Source: Burkholderiales bacterium (lineage in GTDB: Bacteria > Pseudomonadota > Gammaproteobacteria > Burkholderiales > SG8-41). From it: a stretch of DNA of 64,000 nucleotides. Positions 32,840 through 45,073 of the stretch are shown piece by piece. The notes under the pieces are model-generated. The model ran no database searches. It was given only the letters and a program-made list of their open reading frames with translations, and was not told the DNA's origin. The translations under genes were made by a program, and so were the position numbers. Numbering within the stretch: position 1 is the first letter of the stretch; the number at the start of each line of letters is the position of its first letter. Location of the stretch: the NCBI GenBank assembly GCA_019749945.1, contig JAIEPF010000001.1, positions 124,001 through 188,000 on the forward strand, in the 5' to 3' direction.

Positions 32840-33073
32840 TCAGTGATAAACCACTGGCACATTCAGCAGCACACTGAAATTGTCGAGAAATTCATCGACG
32901 TTTTCGGTTGACGCGTCATCACCGACCGCGGCATTCAGCGCATTGGCGAATTTTTCCGCGACATCGCCCTGGAAATAGGTGCCGCGCGAGCTGCGCTTGT
33001 CCACCAGTTCAAGGCCCGGCTGGCCGGGATATTCGGCAACGTAGTACTGCTCGCTGTTGTAGACGATGCGCAT
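32840..33073 (-). CDS. DUF3567 family protein
   Basis: 77 aa. The sequence (MRIVYNSEQYYVAEYPGQ, LELVDKRSSRGTYFQGDVAE in part, VDEFLDNFSVLLNVPVVYH) matches the small DUF3567 family, which is largely restricted to Betaproteobacteria. Function unknown. ATG 33073 has GAAAGGA 8 nt upstream; the longer frame to 33151 is rejected. An AT-rich motif copy lies just upstream, where its promoter should be. Confidence 0.88.
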   Translation of the reverse strand: MRIVYNSEQYYVAEYPGQPGLELVDKRSSRGTYFQGDVAEKFANALNAAVGDDASTENVDEFLDNFSVLLNVPVVYH

Positions 33074-33091
33074 GGCGGCTTCCTTTCGTGA

Positions 33092-33141
33092 TAAGTCATT
33101 GATTTTTATCGGGAAATTATTAAAAATCCCAATAAAAACAA
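33092..33141. repeat. AT-rich dispersed motif, copy D, as a hairpin
   Basis: TAAGTCATTGATTTTTATC occupies 33092-33110. A second half-copy in inverse orientation (TCCCAATAAAAACAA, 33127-33141) pairs with 33099-33114, giving a hairpin with a 12-nt AT loop. This is the only copy seen with both orientations. It lies between the EamA transporter 3' end and the DUF3567 start. Confidence 0.65.
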
Positions 33142-33187
33142 GGCCTTGCAAAGGATATGGGGGAGCCCCCGGTTATTTCAAGACAGC

Positions 33188-34090
33188 TCAGGCCGCGCGC
33201 GCAGCGCGCCGCCACTGGCTCACCGCGATCCCGGCGAGGATCAGCGCAAGGCCGACATAGGCATTGGCCTGCGGCGTCTCGCCCAGCACCAGCAAGCCGA
33301 GCATCACCGCAACACCGGGACTGAGGTAATTCACCAGCGACATGAAGGACGGGCCGGCGGAACGGATCAGCATGAAGTAGAGGATGGTCGCCAGTGCCGT
33401 CGGCGCAACGCCGAGCCAGATCACCGCGCCGGCCGAGGATGGCGACGGCGCCAGCAACCACGGCCGGTCCAGCCACAGTGCCACCGGCACCACGATGACC
33501 GCGGCAATCAGCAATGTCGTCGCCGCCGCCACCAGCACATCGCCCTTGATGATCAGCCGCGTCAGCACGCTCTGCAGCGCGTAACACAGCGCGCCGCCGA
33601 GCACCGCGAGCTGCGACACGATGCGCACCGCGTCGCCGCCAACCCCGGCCAGCGCGGCGGGCCCCATCAGCAGCACCATGCCGAGAAAGCCGATCGCAAA
33701 ACCGCCGGCGCGCTGCCGCGTCAGGTGTTCACCGGCGATCAGGAAATGGGCCAGCACAATCGTCGCCAGCGGCATCATCGCCATCAGGATGCCGGCCAGC
33801 GCGCTCTCGACCACCAGCTGTCCCCAGGTGATCAGGTAAAACGGCACGGCATTGCCGATGATCGCGATCACCAGGTATGGCCACCACCCCTTGCCCGGCG
33901 GCGGCAGGCGTTTGCCCAGCGCATAAACAATGATGACCAGCACGATCGCCGCTACGCCAACGCGCCCGGCGACCACGGTCAGCGGCGGCAGCGAGGCCAC
34001 CGCGATGCGGTTGAACATGAAGGAGGAACCCCACATCGCGACCAGCGCCAGCAACAGCATCCAGTCGCGCGGGGTGCGCTGAGTCGACAT
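33188..34090 (-). CDS. EamA/DMT-family transporter
   Basis: 300 aa with ten predicted hydrophobic segments in two EamA repeats (LLLALVAMWGSSFMFNRIAV; GFAIGFLGMVLLMGP; then the second repeat from ICYALQSVLTR-like GALCYALQSVLTRL). The last segment is AYVGLALILAGIAVSQW. It is an inner-membrane exporter of metabolites or amino acids; substrate unknown. Start ATG 34090 gives the usual family length. ATG 34135 and the frame to 34171 are alternatives; none has a clear ribosome-binding site. Confidence 0.88.
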   Translation of the reverse strand: MSTQRTPRDWMLLLALVAMWGSSFMFNRIAVASLPPLTVVAGRVGVAAIVLVIIVYALGKRLPPPGKGWWPYLVIAIIGNAVPFYLITWGQLVVESALAGILMAMMPLATIVLAHFLIAGEHLTRQRAGGFAIGFLGMVLLMGPAALAGVGGDAVRIVSQLAVLGGALCYALQSVLTRLIIKGDVLVAAATTLLIAAVIVVPVALWLDRPWLLAPSPSSAGAVIWLGVAPTALATILYFMLIRSAGPSFMSLVNYLSPGVAVMLGLLVLGETPQANAYVGLALILAGIAVSQWRRAARAA

Positions 34091-34178
34091 CAGGTAGGGG
34101 CGCGGCGGTTTTTTGTAATCGGCAACGCGGAGCATACACGATGCGCACGACGGTCCGGCAGCCGAGGCCACATGATAA

Positions 34179-35591
<1,413 letters not shown>

Positions 35592-35616
35592 CCCGGGGCG
35601 CCGCCCGGGGACACAT

Positions 35617-35646
35617 CATAAGTATTTGTTTTTATTAAATATTATG
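35617..35646 (+). repeat. AT-rich dispersed motif, copy E, overlapping a gene end
   Basis: The plus strand reads TAAGTATTTGTTTTTATTAA, then ATATTATG. It overlaps the last codons and stop of the thioesterase gene (minus strand, HNI-stop), so the C-terminal residues of that protein are motif-encoded. It lies between convergent 3' ends. Confidence 0.6.
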
Positions 35647-36165
35647 CTCTGCACGTTTGCTCGCCGTGAGTGCCGCCCAGTGCCGCAGCGCTTCGCTCAT
35701 CGCTGGCGCATCCGCCGTGTAACCGATCGCCTGCAACACCTCCGCGTTGGGCACGCGTACACCTTTGTGCAGGAACACCCCTTTCACGTAAGCATGGGCG
35801 CATAACCGGCCGCCGCTTTCGAAACCCTGCTCGAGATAAATGTATTTCTCGTCCCAGGTCAGCAGGCGCGTCACCAGGTCAAAACGCTGCAACGGTTTCA
35901 GCGAACGGATGAAGGTGATTTCCGCCGCGGCCAGTACCGGCATCCAGCGCCGGCGCCAGGCCTCGCGCAGCAGCCCGGATTGCGCCGTGAGGTGGACACG
36001 ACCGAGATCCATGAACGTCAGGTAACGCCCGTTGTTCATGTGCAGGTTCAAGTCGCAATCGTTGGGCCACACGCAGAAGGCGATGCGCGATTCCTCGAAC
36101 AGGCCGCGCAGCGGCACGCTGCGCAGGCGCAACAGCAGCCACAGCAGGCGCAGATAGAGGTTCAT
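35635..36165 (-). CDS. Hotdog-fold acyl-CoA thioesterase
   Basis: 176 aa, FadM/YbgC-like thioesterase family. The catalytic Asp region is WPNDCDLNLHMNNGRYLTFMD (given in outline), followed by VLAAAEITFIRSLKPLQRFDL and YLEQGFESGG. It probably hydrolyses long-chain acyl-CoA. The N-terminus is a short hydrophobic segment (LYLRLLWLLLRL) that may bind membranes. It lies 3 nt after dedA on the same strand, so the two are cotranscribed. The C-terminus overlaps an AT-rich motif. Confidence 0.87.
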   Translation of the reverse strand: MNLYLRLLWLLLRLRSVPLRGLFEESRIAFCVWPNDCDLNLHMNNGRYLTFMDLGRVHLTAQSGLLREAWRRRWMPVLAAAEITFIRSLKPLQRFDLVTRLLTWDEKYIYLEQGFESGGRLCAHAYVKGVFLHKGVRVPNAEVLQAIGYTADAPAMSEALRHWAALTASKRAEHNI

Positions 36166-36168
36166 GCT

Positions 36169-36810
36169 TCAGGCGCTGCTGTTGCGATGACGCAGGTATT
36201 CCACGACGCCGGGCAGGATCGACAGGATGATGATGGTGATGATCACCAGCGTCAGGTTGTCCTTGATCACCGGGATGTTGCCGAAAAAATATCCCGCGTA
36301 ACCCAGCGACACCACCCACAACAGCGCGCCGGTGATGTTGTACAGCGCGAACCGCGGATAGGGCATGCTCGCCGCACCGGCGACAAACGGCGCGTAGGTG
36401 CGCACGACGGGCACGAAGCGGGCGATGATGATGGTCTTGCCGCCATGGCGCTCGTAGAACACATGCGCCCGCTCCAGATGCTTCGGGTTGAGCCAGCGCG
36501 AATTCCTGTCCCTCAATACGCGCGGCCCGATGTAATGCCCGATGCTGTAATTGACCGCATCCCCGAGGACAGCCGCAATGATCAGCAATATCACCAGCAA
36601 GTGGATGTTCATGCCGCCGGCGGCGGCAATCGCGCCGGCGACGAACAGCAGCGAGTCTCCGGGCAGGAACGGTGTCACCACCAGCCCGGTTTCGCAGAAC
36701 ACGATCAGGAACAGGATCAGGTAAACCCAGGCGCCGTAATTGACGACCAGGGCCTGCAGGTGATCGTCGAGGTGAAGGATCAGGTCGATCAGCGGCGCGA
36801 GCAGTTCCAC
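36169..36810 (-). CDS. dedA: DedA-family membrane protein
   Basis: 213 aa, SNARE-associated/VTT domain. The sequence tracks E. coli DedA closely ([26 protein letters not shown] in outline, [34 protein letters not shown] in outline, [10 protein letters not shown]). DedA proteins support membrane potential, polymyxin resistance and lipid-carrier recycling. GTG 36810 aligns with the DedA N-terminus; the longer frame to 37014 runs antiparallel through secF codons in another frame and is rejected. It starts 12 nt after the secF stop. Confidence 0.92.
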   Translation of the reverse strand: MELLAPLIDLILHLDDHLQALVVNYGAWVYLILFLIVFCETGLVVTPFLPGDSLLFVAGAIAAAGGMNIHLLVILLIIAAVLGDAVNYSIGHYIGPRVLRDRNSRWLNPKHLERAHVFYERHGGKTIIIARFVPVVRTYAPFVAGAASMPYPRFALYNITGALLWVVSLGYAGYFFGNIPVIKDNLTLVIITIIILSILPGVVEYLRHRNSSA

Positions 36811-36821
36811 GATGATTTTAA

Positions 36822-37769
36822 CTAAACAACCGCGCCGTCTTCGCCAGGCTTGGCCACCGTTTCGGGCTTGACCAGGTCTTCGCGCGTGAGGCCCAGCCAC
36901 ATCAGCAGCGGACTGCCGACGAGCACCGAGGAATAGATGCCGAACATGATGCCGATGGTCAGCGCCAGCGCGAAATAATGCAGCGTCTCGCCGCCGAAAA
37001 TCAGCATCGAGCACACCATCAGCTGGGTGGAGCCGTGGGTGATGATGGTGCGCGACATGGTCGAGGTGATCGCCGCGTCGATGACCTGCGGCACCGTCAT
37101 GTGGCGGTACTTGCGGTTGCGGAAGTTCTCGCGCACCCGGTCCATCACCACCACCGATTCGTTGACCGAATAACCGAGGATCGCCAGCACCGCCGCAAGC
37201 ACCGGCAGCGAAAACTCCCAGTTGAACAGCGAGAAGCAGCCGAGAATGATCACCACGTCATGCAGGTTGGCGACGATCGCGGACACGCCGAATTTCCATT
37301 CGAAGCGCAGCCACAGATAACCGACAATGCCAGCCGACACGAACAGCAGCGCCAGAGCGCCGTTTTCCAGCAGCTCCTTGCCAACCTGCGGCCCGACGAA
37401 CTCGACACGCTGCAGCTGCACCGCGGCATCCAGCTGCTTCAGCTCCGTCATCACCGTCTCGGACACCTTGGCGCTGGTCAGGCCCTCCTTGACCGGCAGG
37501 CGGATCAGCACGTCGCGCGCGGTGCCGAAATTCTGCACGCTGGGGTCGGAAAAACCGATTTTGACCATGCGTTCGCGGATCTGGTTGAGGTCGGGCGGCT
37601 GCTGGTAGGTGACCTCGATCACCGTGCCGCCGGTGAAATCGACGCCGAGGTGCAGGCCCCTGGTCGCCAGCGAACCCACCGCGATCAGGAACGTGACCAG
37701 CGAGATCACGTTGAAGATCAGCGCATAACGCATGAACGGGATGTCTTTTTTGATGCGGAAGAATTCCAT
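36822..37769 (-). CDS. secF: Protein translocase subunit SecF
   Basis: 315 aa. With SecD and YajC it forms the accessory complex that uses the proton gradient to pull proteins through SecYEG. Motifs: [14 protein letters not shown] in the first periplasmic domain, then the C-terminal transmembrane block ([39 protein letters not shown]). Six transmembrane segments are expected. It lies 24 nt after secD. Confidence 0.96.
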   Translation of the reverse strand: MEFFRIKKDIPFMRYALIFNVISLVTFLIAVGSLATRGLHLGVDFTGGTVIEVTYQQPPDLNQIRERMVKIGFSDPSVQNFGTARDVLIRLPVKEGLTSAKVSETVMTELKQLDAAVQLQRVEFVGPQVGKELLENGALALLFVSAGIVGYLWLRFEWKFGVSAIVANLHDVVIILGCFSLFNWEFSLPVLAAVLAILGYSVNESVVVMDRVRENFRNRKYRHMTVPQVIDAAITSTMSRTIITHGSTQLMVCSMLIFGGETLHYFALALTIGIMFGIYSSVLVGSPLLMWLGLTREDLVKPETVAKPGEDGAVV

Positions 37770-37793
37770 GTCTGTAGGGTCCTGTCTGCCTGC

Positions 37794-39650
37794 TCAAGCC
37801 TGTGAAGTGGGCTTCCACACCTGCCCGATGGAGATTTTGTCCAGCTTGCGCCGCCCGCCGTACCAGAGATTGACCATGGCGCGCGACACCATCACCGCGC
37901 TGAACATCGAGGTCAATATGCCCAGGCAGTGCACCACCGCGAACCCGCGCACCGGACCGGAGCCGAAGGCAAACAGCGCGATGCCGGCAATCAGCGTGGT
38001 CACGTTGGAATCGAGAATCGTCGCCCAGGCGCGCTCATAACCCGAATGCAGCGCGGCATGCGGCGTGTTGCCGTTGCGCAGCTCCTCGCGGATGCGCTCG
38101 TTGATCAGCACGTTGGCGTCAATCGCCATGCCCAGCGCCAGCGCAATGGCGGCGATGCCCGGCAGCGTCAGCGTCGCCTGCAGCATCGACAGCAGCGCAA
38201 TCAGGAACAGCAGGTTGGCGCCCAGCGCGATCACCGAAATGACGCCGATCAGCGCGTAGTAGGCGATCATGAAAACGGCGATCGCGGCAAAACCCATCCA
38301 CATCGACTGGAAACCGATCTTGATGTTTTCAGCACCCAGCGACGGTCCGACCGTGCGCTCCTCGATGATTTCCATGGGCGCCGCCAGCGCGCCGGCGCGC
38401 AGCAGCAGCGACACATCCTGGGCTTCCCGCGTCGTCATGCGCCCGCTGATCTGCACGCGGCCGCCGCCGATCTCGCTGCGGATCACCGGCGCCGTCACCA
38501 CCTCGCCCTTGCCGCGTTCGAAGAGCAGGATCGCCATGCGTTTGCCGATGTTCTCGCGGGTGACCTGCTGGAAAATCCGCGCTCCGGCGCCATCGAGGTT
38601 GATGTGCACCGCCGGCTCCCCGGTCTGGCCGTCGAAGCCGGGCTGGGCATCGTTGATGCGTTCGCCGGTGAGTACAACCTGCTTTTTCACCAGTACCGGC
38701 TGGCCGTTGCGCTCGAAATAGAGTTCGGTGCCGAACGGCACCTGCCCGGCCCTGGCCTGTTCCAGCACACCCGGATCCATGCGTTCGTCGTCAACCATGC
38801 GCACTTCGAGTGTCGCGGTGCGGCCGAGTATGTCCTTGGCCTTGGCGGTGTCCTGCACGCCGGGCAGCTGCACCACCACGCGGTCGGCGCCCTGCTGCTG
38901 GATGATCGGTTCGGCCACGCCCAGTTCGTTGATGCGGTTGCGCAGGGTATTGATGTTCTGCTGCAGCGCGAATTCCTGGGTGCGGCGCTGCGCTTCGACT
39001 TTCAGCGTGCCGGTGATGCGGTATTCCCCGGCATCATCGGCCGTTTTCAGCTCCAGGTCGGGCATCTCCTTGGTGATGCGCGCCAGCGCCTTGTCGCGCA
39101 GCGCCGCCTCGCGGAAACGCACCGTCACGGCCTGGCCTTCGCGCGCGATGCCCGAATACTGGATACGCTGCTCGCGCAGCGTGCCGCGGATATCGTTGGC
39201 ATAGGTTTCGACTTTCTTGGTCAGCGCCGCCTTCATGTCGACCTGCATCAGGAAATGCACGCCGCCGCGCAAATCGAGGCCCAGGTACATCGGCAGCGCA
39301 CCGATCGACGCCAGCCACTGCGGGCTGCGCGACAAGAGATTCAGCGCCACCACATAGTCCTCGCCCAGGGCCGCCTGCAGCGCATCCTTGGCCTTCAGTT
39401 GGTCTTCGGTGCTGGACAGCCGCGCCTTGACGCTGGTGGCGTCGAGCGCGACACCCTCCACGGCAAGTCCGGCCTTTTTTACGGTTTCCTCGACCCGCGC
39501 CATCAACGCTGCATCGGCCTTCAGGTTGCTGCGCAGCGGCGACACCTGCACCGCGGGCACCTCACCGTAGAAATTGGGGATGGTGTAGAGCAGCCCCGTC
39601 ACCACGGCGGCAACGATCAGCAGGTATTTCCAGAGGGGGTAACGATTCAT
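37794..39650 (-). CDS. secD: Protein translocase subunit SecD
   Basis: 618 aa. The first transmembrane helix is at the N-terminus, followed by the P1 head domain (GLDLRGGVHFLMQVD; DRVVVQLPGVQD) and a C-terminal transmembrane block (GMAIDANVLINERIREEL). It partners with SecF. Length is normal for betaproteobacterial SecD. It starts after a 104-bp spacer from yajC that contains a GTGA-phased inverted repeat. Confidence 0.96.
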   Translation of the reverse strand: MNRYPLWKYLLIVAAVVTGLLYTIPNFYGEVPAVQVSPLRSNLKADAALMARVEETVKKAGLAVEGVALDATSVKARLSSTEDQLKAKDALQAALGEDYVVALNLLSRSPQWLASIGALPMYLGLDLRGGVHFLMQVDMKAALTKKVETYANDIRGTLREQRIQYSGIAREGQAVTVRFREAALRDKALARITKEMPDLELKTADDAGEYRITGTLKVEAQRRTQEFALQQNINTLRNRINELGVAEPIIQQQGADRVVVQLPGVQDTAKAKDILGRTATLEVRMVDDERMDPGVLEQARAGQVPFGTELYFERNGQPVLVKKQVVLTGERINDAQPGFDGQTGEPAVHINLDGAGARIFQQVTRENIGKRMAILLFERGKGEVVTAPVIRSEIGGGRVQISGRMTTREAQDVSLLLRAGALAAPMEIIEERTVGPSLGAENIKIGFQSMWMGFAAIAVFMIAYYALIGVISVIALGANLLFLIALLSMLQATLTLPGIAAIALALGMAIDANVLINERIREELRNGNTPHAALHSGYERAWATILDSNVTTLIAGIALFAFGSGPVRGFAVVHCLGILTSMFSAVMVSRAMVNLWYGGRRKLDKISIGQVWKPTSQA

Positions 39651-39659
39651 TTTAAGACC

Positions 39660-39750
39660 GTGAACGTGTGAACAAGTGAGCAGTGAACGGGTAACAGCGG
39701 CACACCAGTGAACTTACTTGTTCACCCGTTCACCGCTCACTCGTTCACCG
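39660..39750. repeat. GTGA-phased inverted repeat between yajC and secD
   Basis: The 25-bp arms are 39668-39692 and 39724-39748, with only two mismatches. The left-arm units are GTGAACGT, GTGAACAA, GTGAGCA, GTGAACGG. On the coding (minus) strand the element begins 4 nt after the yajC stop. The loop is about 31 nt. No T-run follows, so secD transcription may pass through it. Confidence 0.82.
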
Positions 39751-39754
39751 AAGG

Positions 39755-40081
39755 TCACTGAATGGTTTTGATGGTGCCCTTGGGCAGCACGGTCTGGATC
39801 GCCGCGCGCTGCGCCTGGATTTCAACACCCGAGGCGATTGCAACGGTGATGTACTGTTCATCGACTTTGGTGATGCGGCCGAGGATGCCGCCGGCGGTGA
39901 TCACCTCATCACCCTTCTGCAGGCCTTCGACCATGGTTTTGTGTTCTTTCGCGCGCTTCATCTGCGGGCGGATCATCAGGAAATACATCACGGCAAACAT
40001 CGCGAGGATGAGCAGCATGCTTTCGATGCCGCCGCCTGCGGCGGGAGCGGATGCCTGCGCCCATGCGGGACTGATCAACAA
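39755..40081 (-). CDS. yajC: Preprotein translocase subunit YajC
   Basis: 108 aa single-pass protein (LLILAMFAVMYFLMIRPQMKRAKEH) with the conserved cytosolic part GDEVITAGGILGRITKV. It belongs to the SecDF-YajC complex. It sits between tgt and secD, the standard Sec order in Proteobacteria. Confidence 0.95.
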   Translation of the reverse strand: MLISPAWAQASAPAAGGGIESMLLILAMFAVMYFLMIRPQMKRAKEHKTMVEGLQKGDEVITAGGILGRITKVDEQYITVAIASGVEIQAQRAAIQTVLPKGTIKTIQ

Positions 40082-40148
40082 GATAAACCTCCGTTGTGTT
40101 GGTAGAGGGCCTGGTTTCTGCAGCCGGGCGCGCTCAAAGCGTTGTATT

Positions 40149-41264
<1,116 letters not shown>

Positions 41265-42299
41265 TCAGGTTTGAGGCGCGCGTTCGATCAGCATGGCGTC
41301 ACCATAACTGAAAAACCGGTAACGCTGCGCGATCGCATGCTGATAGGCACGGCGAATGTTATCCATGCCGCCGAAGGCCGACACCAGTATCAGCAGCGTC
41401 GAACGTGACAGGTGGAAATTGGTGATCAGGCGGTCGACGATGCGGAAGCGATAACCGGGCAGCACGAACAGCGAGGTCTCGGCGTGCCCGGCCACCGGCT
41501 CCCCGCTGGCCGCCGCGGATTCCAGCGCGCGCAGGCTGGTGGTGCCGACCGCGACCACGCGTCCGCCCGCCGCGCGGGTTGTGCGCAGCGCATCCACCGT
41601 CGCCTGCGGCAGCTCATACCATTCGCTGTGCATGCGGTGTTCGGCCAGGTTCTGCACACGCACCGGCTGAAAGGTGCCGGCGCCGACATGCAGCGTCAGG
41701 TACGCCACACCGACGCCGCGCGCGCGCAGGGCATCGAGCATCGCCGCATCAAAATGCAGGCCGGCGGTGGGCGCCGCCACCGCGCCGGGATTTTTTGCAT
41801 AAACGGTCTGGTACCGCGTCTCGTCTGCCGCGTCCGGCACATGCGTGATGTACGGCGGCAGCGGCACCGCGCCATGGCGTTCGAGCAGCGTCCACACATC
41901 GGCGTCCCCGCCAAAGCGCAGCCGCCAGAGATCACCGTCACGCCCGATCACGCCGGCTTCCACGCCGCCATCGAGCAACAACAGGCTCCCGGGCTGCGGC
42001 GCCTTGCTGGCACGCAGCTGGGCCTGCACTTCATGTGCATCCAGCACGCGTTCAATCAGCATTTCAATGCGTCCGCCCGAGGCCTTGCGTCCGGTCAGGC
42101 GCGCCTTGATCACCCGCGTGTCGTTGAGCACCAGCAGGTCGCCGGGCTGCAGCAATTCGAGGATGTCGGGGAATTGCCGATCACGAAACTCGCCGCTGAC
42201 GCCGTCGAGATGCAGCAAGCGGCTGGCGCGACGCGTGGTGGCCGGGGCCTGGGCAATCAGCTCCGCGGGTAAATCGTAATCAAAGTCGTCGAGATGCAT
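41265..42299 (-). CDS. queA: S-adenosylmethionine:tRNA ribosyltransferase-isomerase
   Basis: 344 aa. It transfers and isomerises the ribosyl part of SAM onto preQ1-tRNA to give epoxyqueuosine. Motifs: [54 protein letters not shown] and [10 protein letters not shown]-like RMHSEWYEL. It is the first gene of the queA-tgt-yajC-secD-secF-dedA-thioesterase run on the minus strand. Confidence 0.97.
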   Translation of the reverse strand: MHLDDFDYDLPAELIAQAPATTRRASRLLHLDGVSGEFRDRQFPDILELLQPGDLLVLNDTRVIKARLTGRKASGGRIEMLIERVLDAHEVQAQLRASKAPQPGSLLLLDGGVEAGVIGRDGDLWRLRFGGDADVWTLLERHGAVPLPPYITHVPDAADETRYQTVYAKNPGAVAAPTAGLHFDAAMLDALRARGVGVAYLTLHVGAGTFQPVRVQNLAEHRMHSEWYELPQATVDALRTTRAAGGRVVAVGTTSLRALESAAASGEPVAGHAETSLFVLPGYRFRIVDRLITNFHLSRSTLLILVSAFGGMDNIRRAYQHAIAQRYRFFSYGDAMLIERAPQT

Positions 42300-42452
42300 C
42301 GATCTGTAAAGCGCGGTTGCTCCGCTCCGGAGGTTTAAGGGATAATCGCCGTCCCCCCGTGCCGGGACTCGTTATGGCACCCCCTTGAGGGGTGTGGCGG
42401 AACAAGTCGTCGCATGGGGCTCTCAGCATCGTGTTTCGAAGAAGCCCATCCA

Positions 42453-42537
42453 GCCGGGATGGCGGAATTGGTAGACGCACGGGACTCAAAATCCCGCGCC
42501 GCAAGGCGTGCCGGTTCGATTCCGGCTCCCGGCACCA
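42453..42537 (+). tRNA. tRNA-Leu (anticodon CAA), CCA encoded
   Basis: The acceptor arms are GCCGGGA (42453-42459) and TCCCGGC (42527-42533), then A and encoded CCA. The anticodon stem is CGGGA/TCCCG with loop CTCAAAA, giving anticodon CAA (reads UUG). The variable arm is long (CGCCGCAAGGCGT region), as in class II tRNA, and the T arm is CCGGTTCGATTCCGG. The last 16 nt are repeated at 42601-42616. Confidence 0.97.
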
Positions 42538-42600
42538 TCATTAAGCTCCCAAAGATTTCAGCGAAGCTAAAATCTCGCGTTTGTTAAGAGCGTCGGGGGG

Positions 42601-42616
42601 CCGGCTCCCGGCACCA
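42601..42616 (+). repeat. Duplicated 3' end of tRNA-Leu (possible att remnant)
   Basis: CCGGCTCCCGGCACCA is identical to 42522-42537, the 3' terminal 16 nt of the tRNA, and starts 79 bp downstream of it. Integrases that use tRNA genes leave such a direct repeat at the far end of the element. Only about 63 bp now separates the copies, so any element has been lost. Confidence 0.65.
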
Positions 42617-42639
42617 CCTACAGTTTCCGCAGAAAAAAC

Positions 42640-43479
42640 TCAAACTGCAGGCCTGTTCACCTCGACGTTGTCGATCAGGCGCGTCTTGCCCAGTCGTGCC
42701 GCGGCCAGCACCACCAAAGCCGTTTCGCCATTGCCCGGCGGCTGCAGGTCATGCTGGCGGCGCACCGCGACATAGTCCGGCTTCCAGCCGTGGCGCGCGA
42801 GCTCCGACATCGCCGCCAGTTCGATGCGCTGATAGTCGCTGGCACCCATCGCAATCTCGCCGCGGGCATTACGCAGCACGCGATACAGCCGCGGCGCCTC
42901 CTGGCGCTCGGCCGGGCTCAGATAGGCATTGCGCGAAGACAAGGCGAGGCCGTCCTCGGCGCGCACCGTTTCGGCCAGGATGATTTCGATCGGCAGCGCA
43001 AACTGGCGCACCATGTTGGTCAGCACCAGGCACTGCTGGTAATCCTTTTTGCCGAAAATCGCGGCATGCGGCGACACCATGTTGAAGAGTTTCAGCACCA
43101 CCGTGGACACGCCGCGGAAGTGACCGGGGCGGGCACCGCCGTCGAGGATGTGCTGCAGGTCCGAGGGCTCGACCACGTAGGTCTGCGGCTCGGGATAAAT
43201 CTCTTTTTCGTCCGGCGCGAACACCACATCGACACCGGCATTGCGCAGGCGCTCGCAATCAGCCTCGAAAGTGCGCGGATAACGGTCAAAATCCTCGCGC
43301 GGCCCGAACTGCAGGCGGTTGACGAAAATGCTGACCACGGTGCAGGCCGCGCGCGGCTTGGCGATTTTGATGAGCTGGATGTGGCCGTCATGCAGATTGC
43401 CCATGGTCGGTACGAACACGTTGTTGGGTTCGCGGCGCAGGCGTTCCCGCAATTCGGCAACTGAATGAATGACGTCCAT
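42640..43479 (-). CDS. panC: Pantothenate synthetase
   Basis: 279 aa. It condenses pantoate and beta-alanine with ATP. Motifs: [15 protein letters not shown] (HIGH-type nucleotide motif, here HDGH), [17 protein letters not shown] (the usual NPTQF appears as NRLQF), [12 protein letters not shown] and [12 protein letters not shown]. The MGALH and NPTQF motifs are slightly altered (MGNLH, NRLQF), but the catalytic frame looks intact. It lies downstream of panB in the same run. Confidence 0.93.
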   Translation of the reverse strand: MDVIHSVAELRERLRREPNNVFVPTMGNLHDGHIQLIKIAKPRAACTVVSIFVNRLQFGPREDFDRYPRTFEADCERLRNAGVDVVFAPDEKEIYPEPQTYVVEPSDLQHILDGGARPGHFRGVSTVVLKLFNMVSPHAAIFGKKDYQQCLVLTNMVRQFALPIEIILAETVRAEDGLALSSRNAYLSPAERQEAPRLYRVLRNARGEIAMGASDYQRIELAAMSELARHGWKPDYVAVRRQHDLQPPGNGETALVVLAAARLGKTRLIDNVEVNRPAV

Positions 43480-43582
43480 GAGGATCAGTACGGAGCGATG
43501 AGTGATGAATGATGAGCGAAAGACCCGCGATCATACCGGAGAAAGATTTTTCCGCTCGGCACCCGGGAATCCGGGCGCTTCA

Positions 43583-44377
43583 CTAAAAAGAATGTTCTTT
43601 GCCGGGGAAACGGCCCTCGCGCACTTCCTTGACGTACAGGGCCACGGCGTCCTGGATCGAGCCCGCGGCGGCCTTCATGAAATTCTTGACGAATTTGGCC
43701 TTTTTGCCGGGATAAACATCGAGCATGTCGTGCAGCACCAGTACCTGGCCATGGCAGTCCACGCCGGCACCGATGCCGATGGTCGGCACTTTTGCCGCCG
43801 CGGTGATCTGGCTGGCCAGCGCCGCGGGTATCGCTTCGAGCACGATCATGCCGGCGCCCGCCTGCTCGAGGATGCGCGCATCGTCAAGCAGGCGCTGCGC
43901 GTCATCCTCGGCCTTGCCCTGGACGCGGTAACCGCCGAGCTGATGCACCGACTGCGGCGTGAGGCCAAGGTGGCCGCACACCGGTATGCCGCGCTCGGTG
44001 AGGAAGGCAATCGTTTCCAGCATCGGCCGCCCGCCCTCGATTTTCACCATCTGCGCGCCGGCCGCCATGATTTCGGCGGCATTGCGGAAGGCATCCTGCG
44101 GGCTGACCTGGAAGGTGCCGAAGGGCATGTCGCCGATGATGAAAGCGCTTTTGGCGCCACGCGCCACGCATTGCGTGTGGTAGACCATGTCACGCAGCGA
44201 CACCGGCAGCGTCGACTCATGCCCTTGCAATACATTGCCCAGCGAATCGCCGATCAGCAGCGTGTCGAGGCCGGCGCCATCCAGCAGCGCCGCGAAACTC
44301 GCGTCGTAACAGGTCAGCATGGTGATTTTCTCGCCGTCCCGCATCATCTTGTGCAAAGTACTCAGCGTGATACGCAT
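43583..44377 (-). CDS. panB: 3-methyl-2-oxobutanoate hydroxymethyltransferase
   Basis: 264 aa. First committed step of pantothenate synthesis (ketopantoate formation). Motifs: [58 protein letters not shown] in outline, and [23 protein letters not shown] 44377 has GAGGAAA 6 nt upstream and is preferred to ATG 44401. It sits between panC and the deoxynucleoside kinase gene. Confidence 0.96.
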   Translation of the reverse strand: MRITLSTLHKMMRDGEKITMLTCYDASFAALLDGAGLDTLLIGDSLGNVLQGHESTLPVSLRDMVYHTQCVARGAKSAFIIGDMPFGTFQVSPQDAFRNAAEIMAAGAQMVKIEGGRPMLETIAFLTERGIPVCGHLGLTPQSVHQLGGYRVQGKAEDDAQRLLDDARILEQAGAGMIVLEAIPAALASQITAAAKVPTIGIGAGVDCHGQVLVLHDMLDVYPGKKAKFVKNFMKAAAGSIQDAVALYVKEVREGRFPGKEHSF

Positions 44378-44397
44378 GATATTTTCCTCGATTATTC

Positions 44398-45042
44398 TCA
44401 ACTGCCCAGGCTGAAAAACTCGCGCGGACCGCGCATGGCGTTGACCCGCTGCAACAATAAATCAAAATCAGCCGCCGAATCAACGAAGTTCAGATTCTCC
44501 GAATTCACGATCAGCAGCGGCGCCGCGGTGTAATGATGGAAAAACCGCGCGTAGGCATCGGCCAGGCGCAGCAGATATTCGTCCGGGATGGATTTTTCGT
44601 AATTGGTCGCGCGCCTGCGCACCCGCTCCACCAGTGTTTCCGCGCCGGCCTGCAGATACACCACGAGGTCCGGCTGCGGCGCCTGCGGTTTGAGATGATC
44701 ATAGATCTGCCGGTACAGGGCGAGTTCGTGGTCGTTCAGCGTCAGTTGCGCGAACAGCGGATCCTTTTCCAGCATGAAGTCGGCGACGGTGACGCTGCGG
44801 AAAAGGTCGGACTGCACCAGGTCCCGCACCTGGTTCAGGCGCTGGAACAAAAAGAACAACTGCGCCGGCAAGGCATGGCGCGCGGGATCCTGATAAAAGC
44901 CGGGCAGAAAAGGATTGGCGTCCGGATCCTCGAACAGCGTGGCCGCACCAAGATGCGCGGCCAGGCGCCGCGCCAGTGTGGTTTTACCCGAACCGATCGG
45001 TCCCTCGATCACGATATAGCGGTATTTTGCGGCGAGGATCAT
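44398..45042 (-). CDS. Deoxynucleoside kinase family protein
   Basis: 214 aa P-loop kinase ([21 protein letters not shown]). The dNK-family ERS-like region appears as [17 protein letters not shown], and the LID as [20 protein letters not shown]. It probably phosphorylates deoxyadenosine or deoxyguanosine. This gene between folK and panB is typical of Betaproteobacteria. ATG 45042 has GGGGA upstream; ATG 45057 is an alternative. Confidence 0.88.
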   Translation of the reverse strand: MILAAKYRYIVIEGPIGSGKTTLARRLAAHLGAATLFEDPDANPFLPGFYQDPARHALPAQLFFLFQRLNQVRDLVQSDLFRSVTVADFMLEKDPLFAQLTLNDHELALYRQIYDHLKPQAPQPDLVVYLQAGAETLVERVRRRATNYEKSIPDEYLLRLADAYARFFHHYTAAPLLIVNSENLNFVDSAADFDLLLQRVNAMRGPREFFSLGS

Positions 45043-45073
45043 GCCGCTCGTCCCCATTCTGCTGCGGCAGGCT

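Noticed and set aside
36811-37014. N-terminal extension of dedA into secF
   Set aside because: E. coli DedA begins at the residue aligned with GTG 36810; the extension is secF sequence out of frame.
37929-39671. 580-codon plus-strand frame opposite secD
   Set aside because: Antisense shadow of secD; rich in Arg, His and Gln with no domain.
42640-43479. panC as a pseudogene because MGALH and NPTQF are altered
   Set aside because: The frame is intact, length is normal, and other catalytic segments (HDGH, KKDYQQ, SSRN) are kept.
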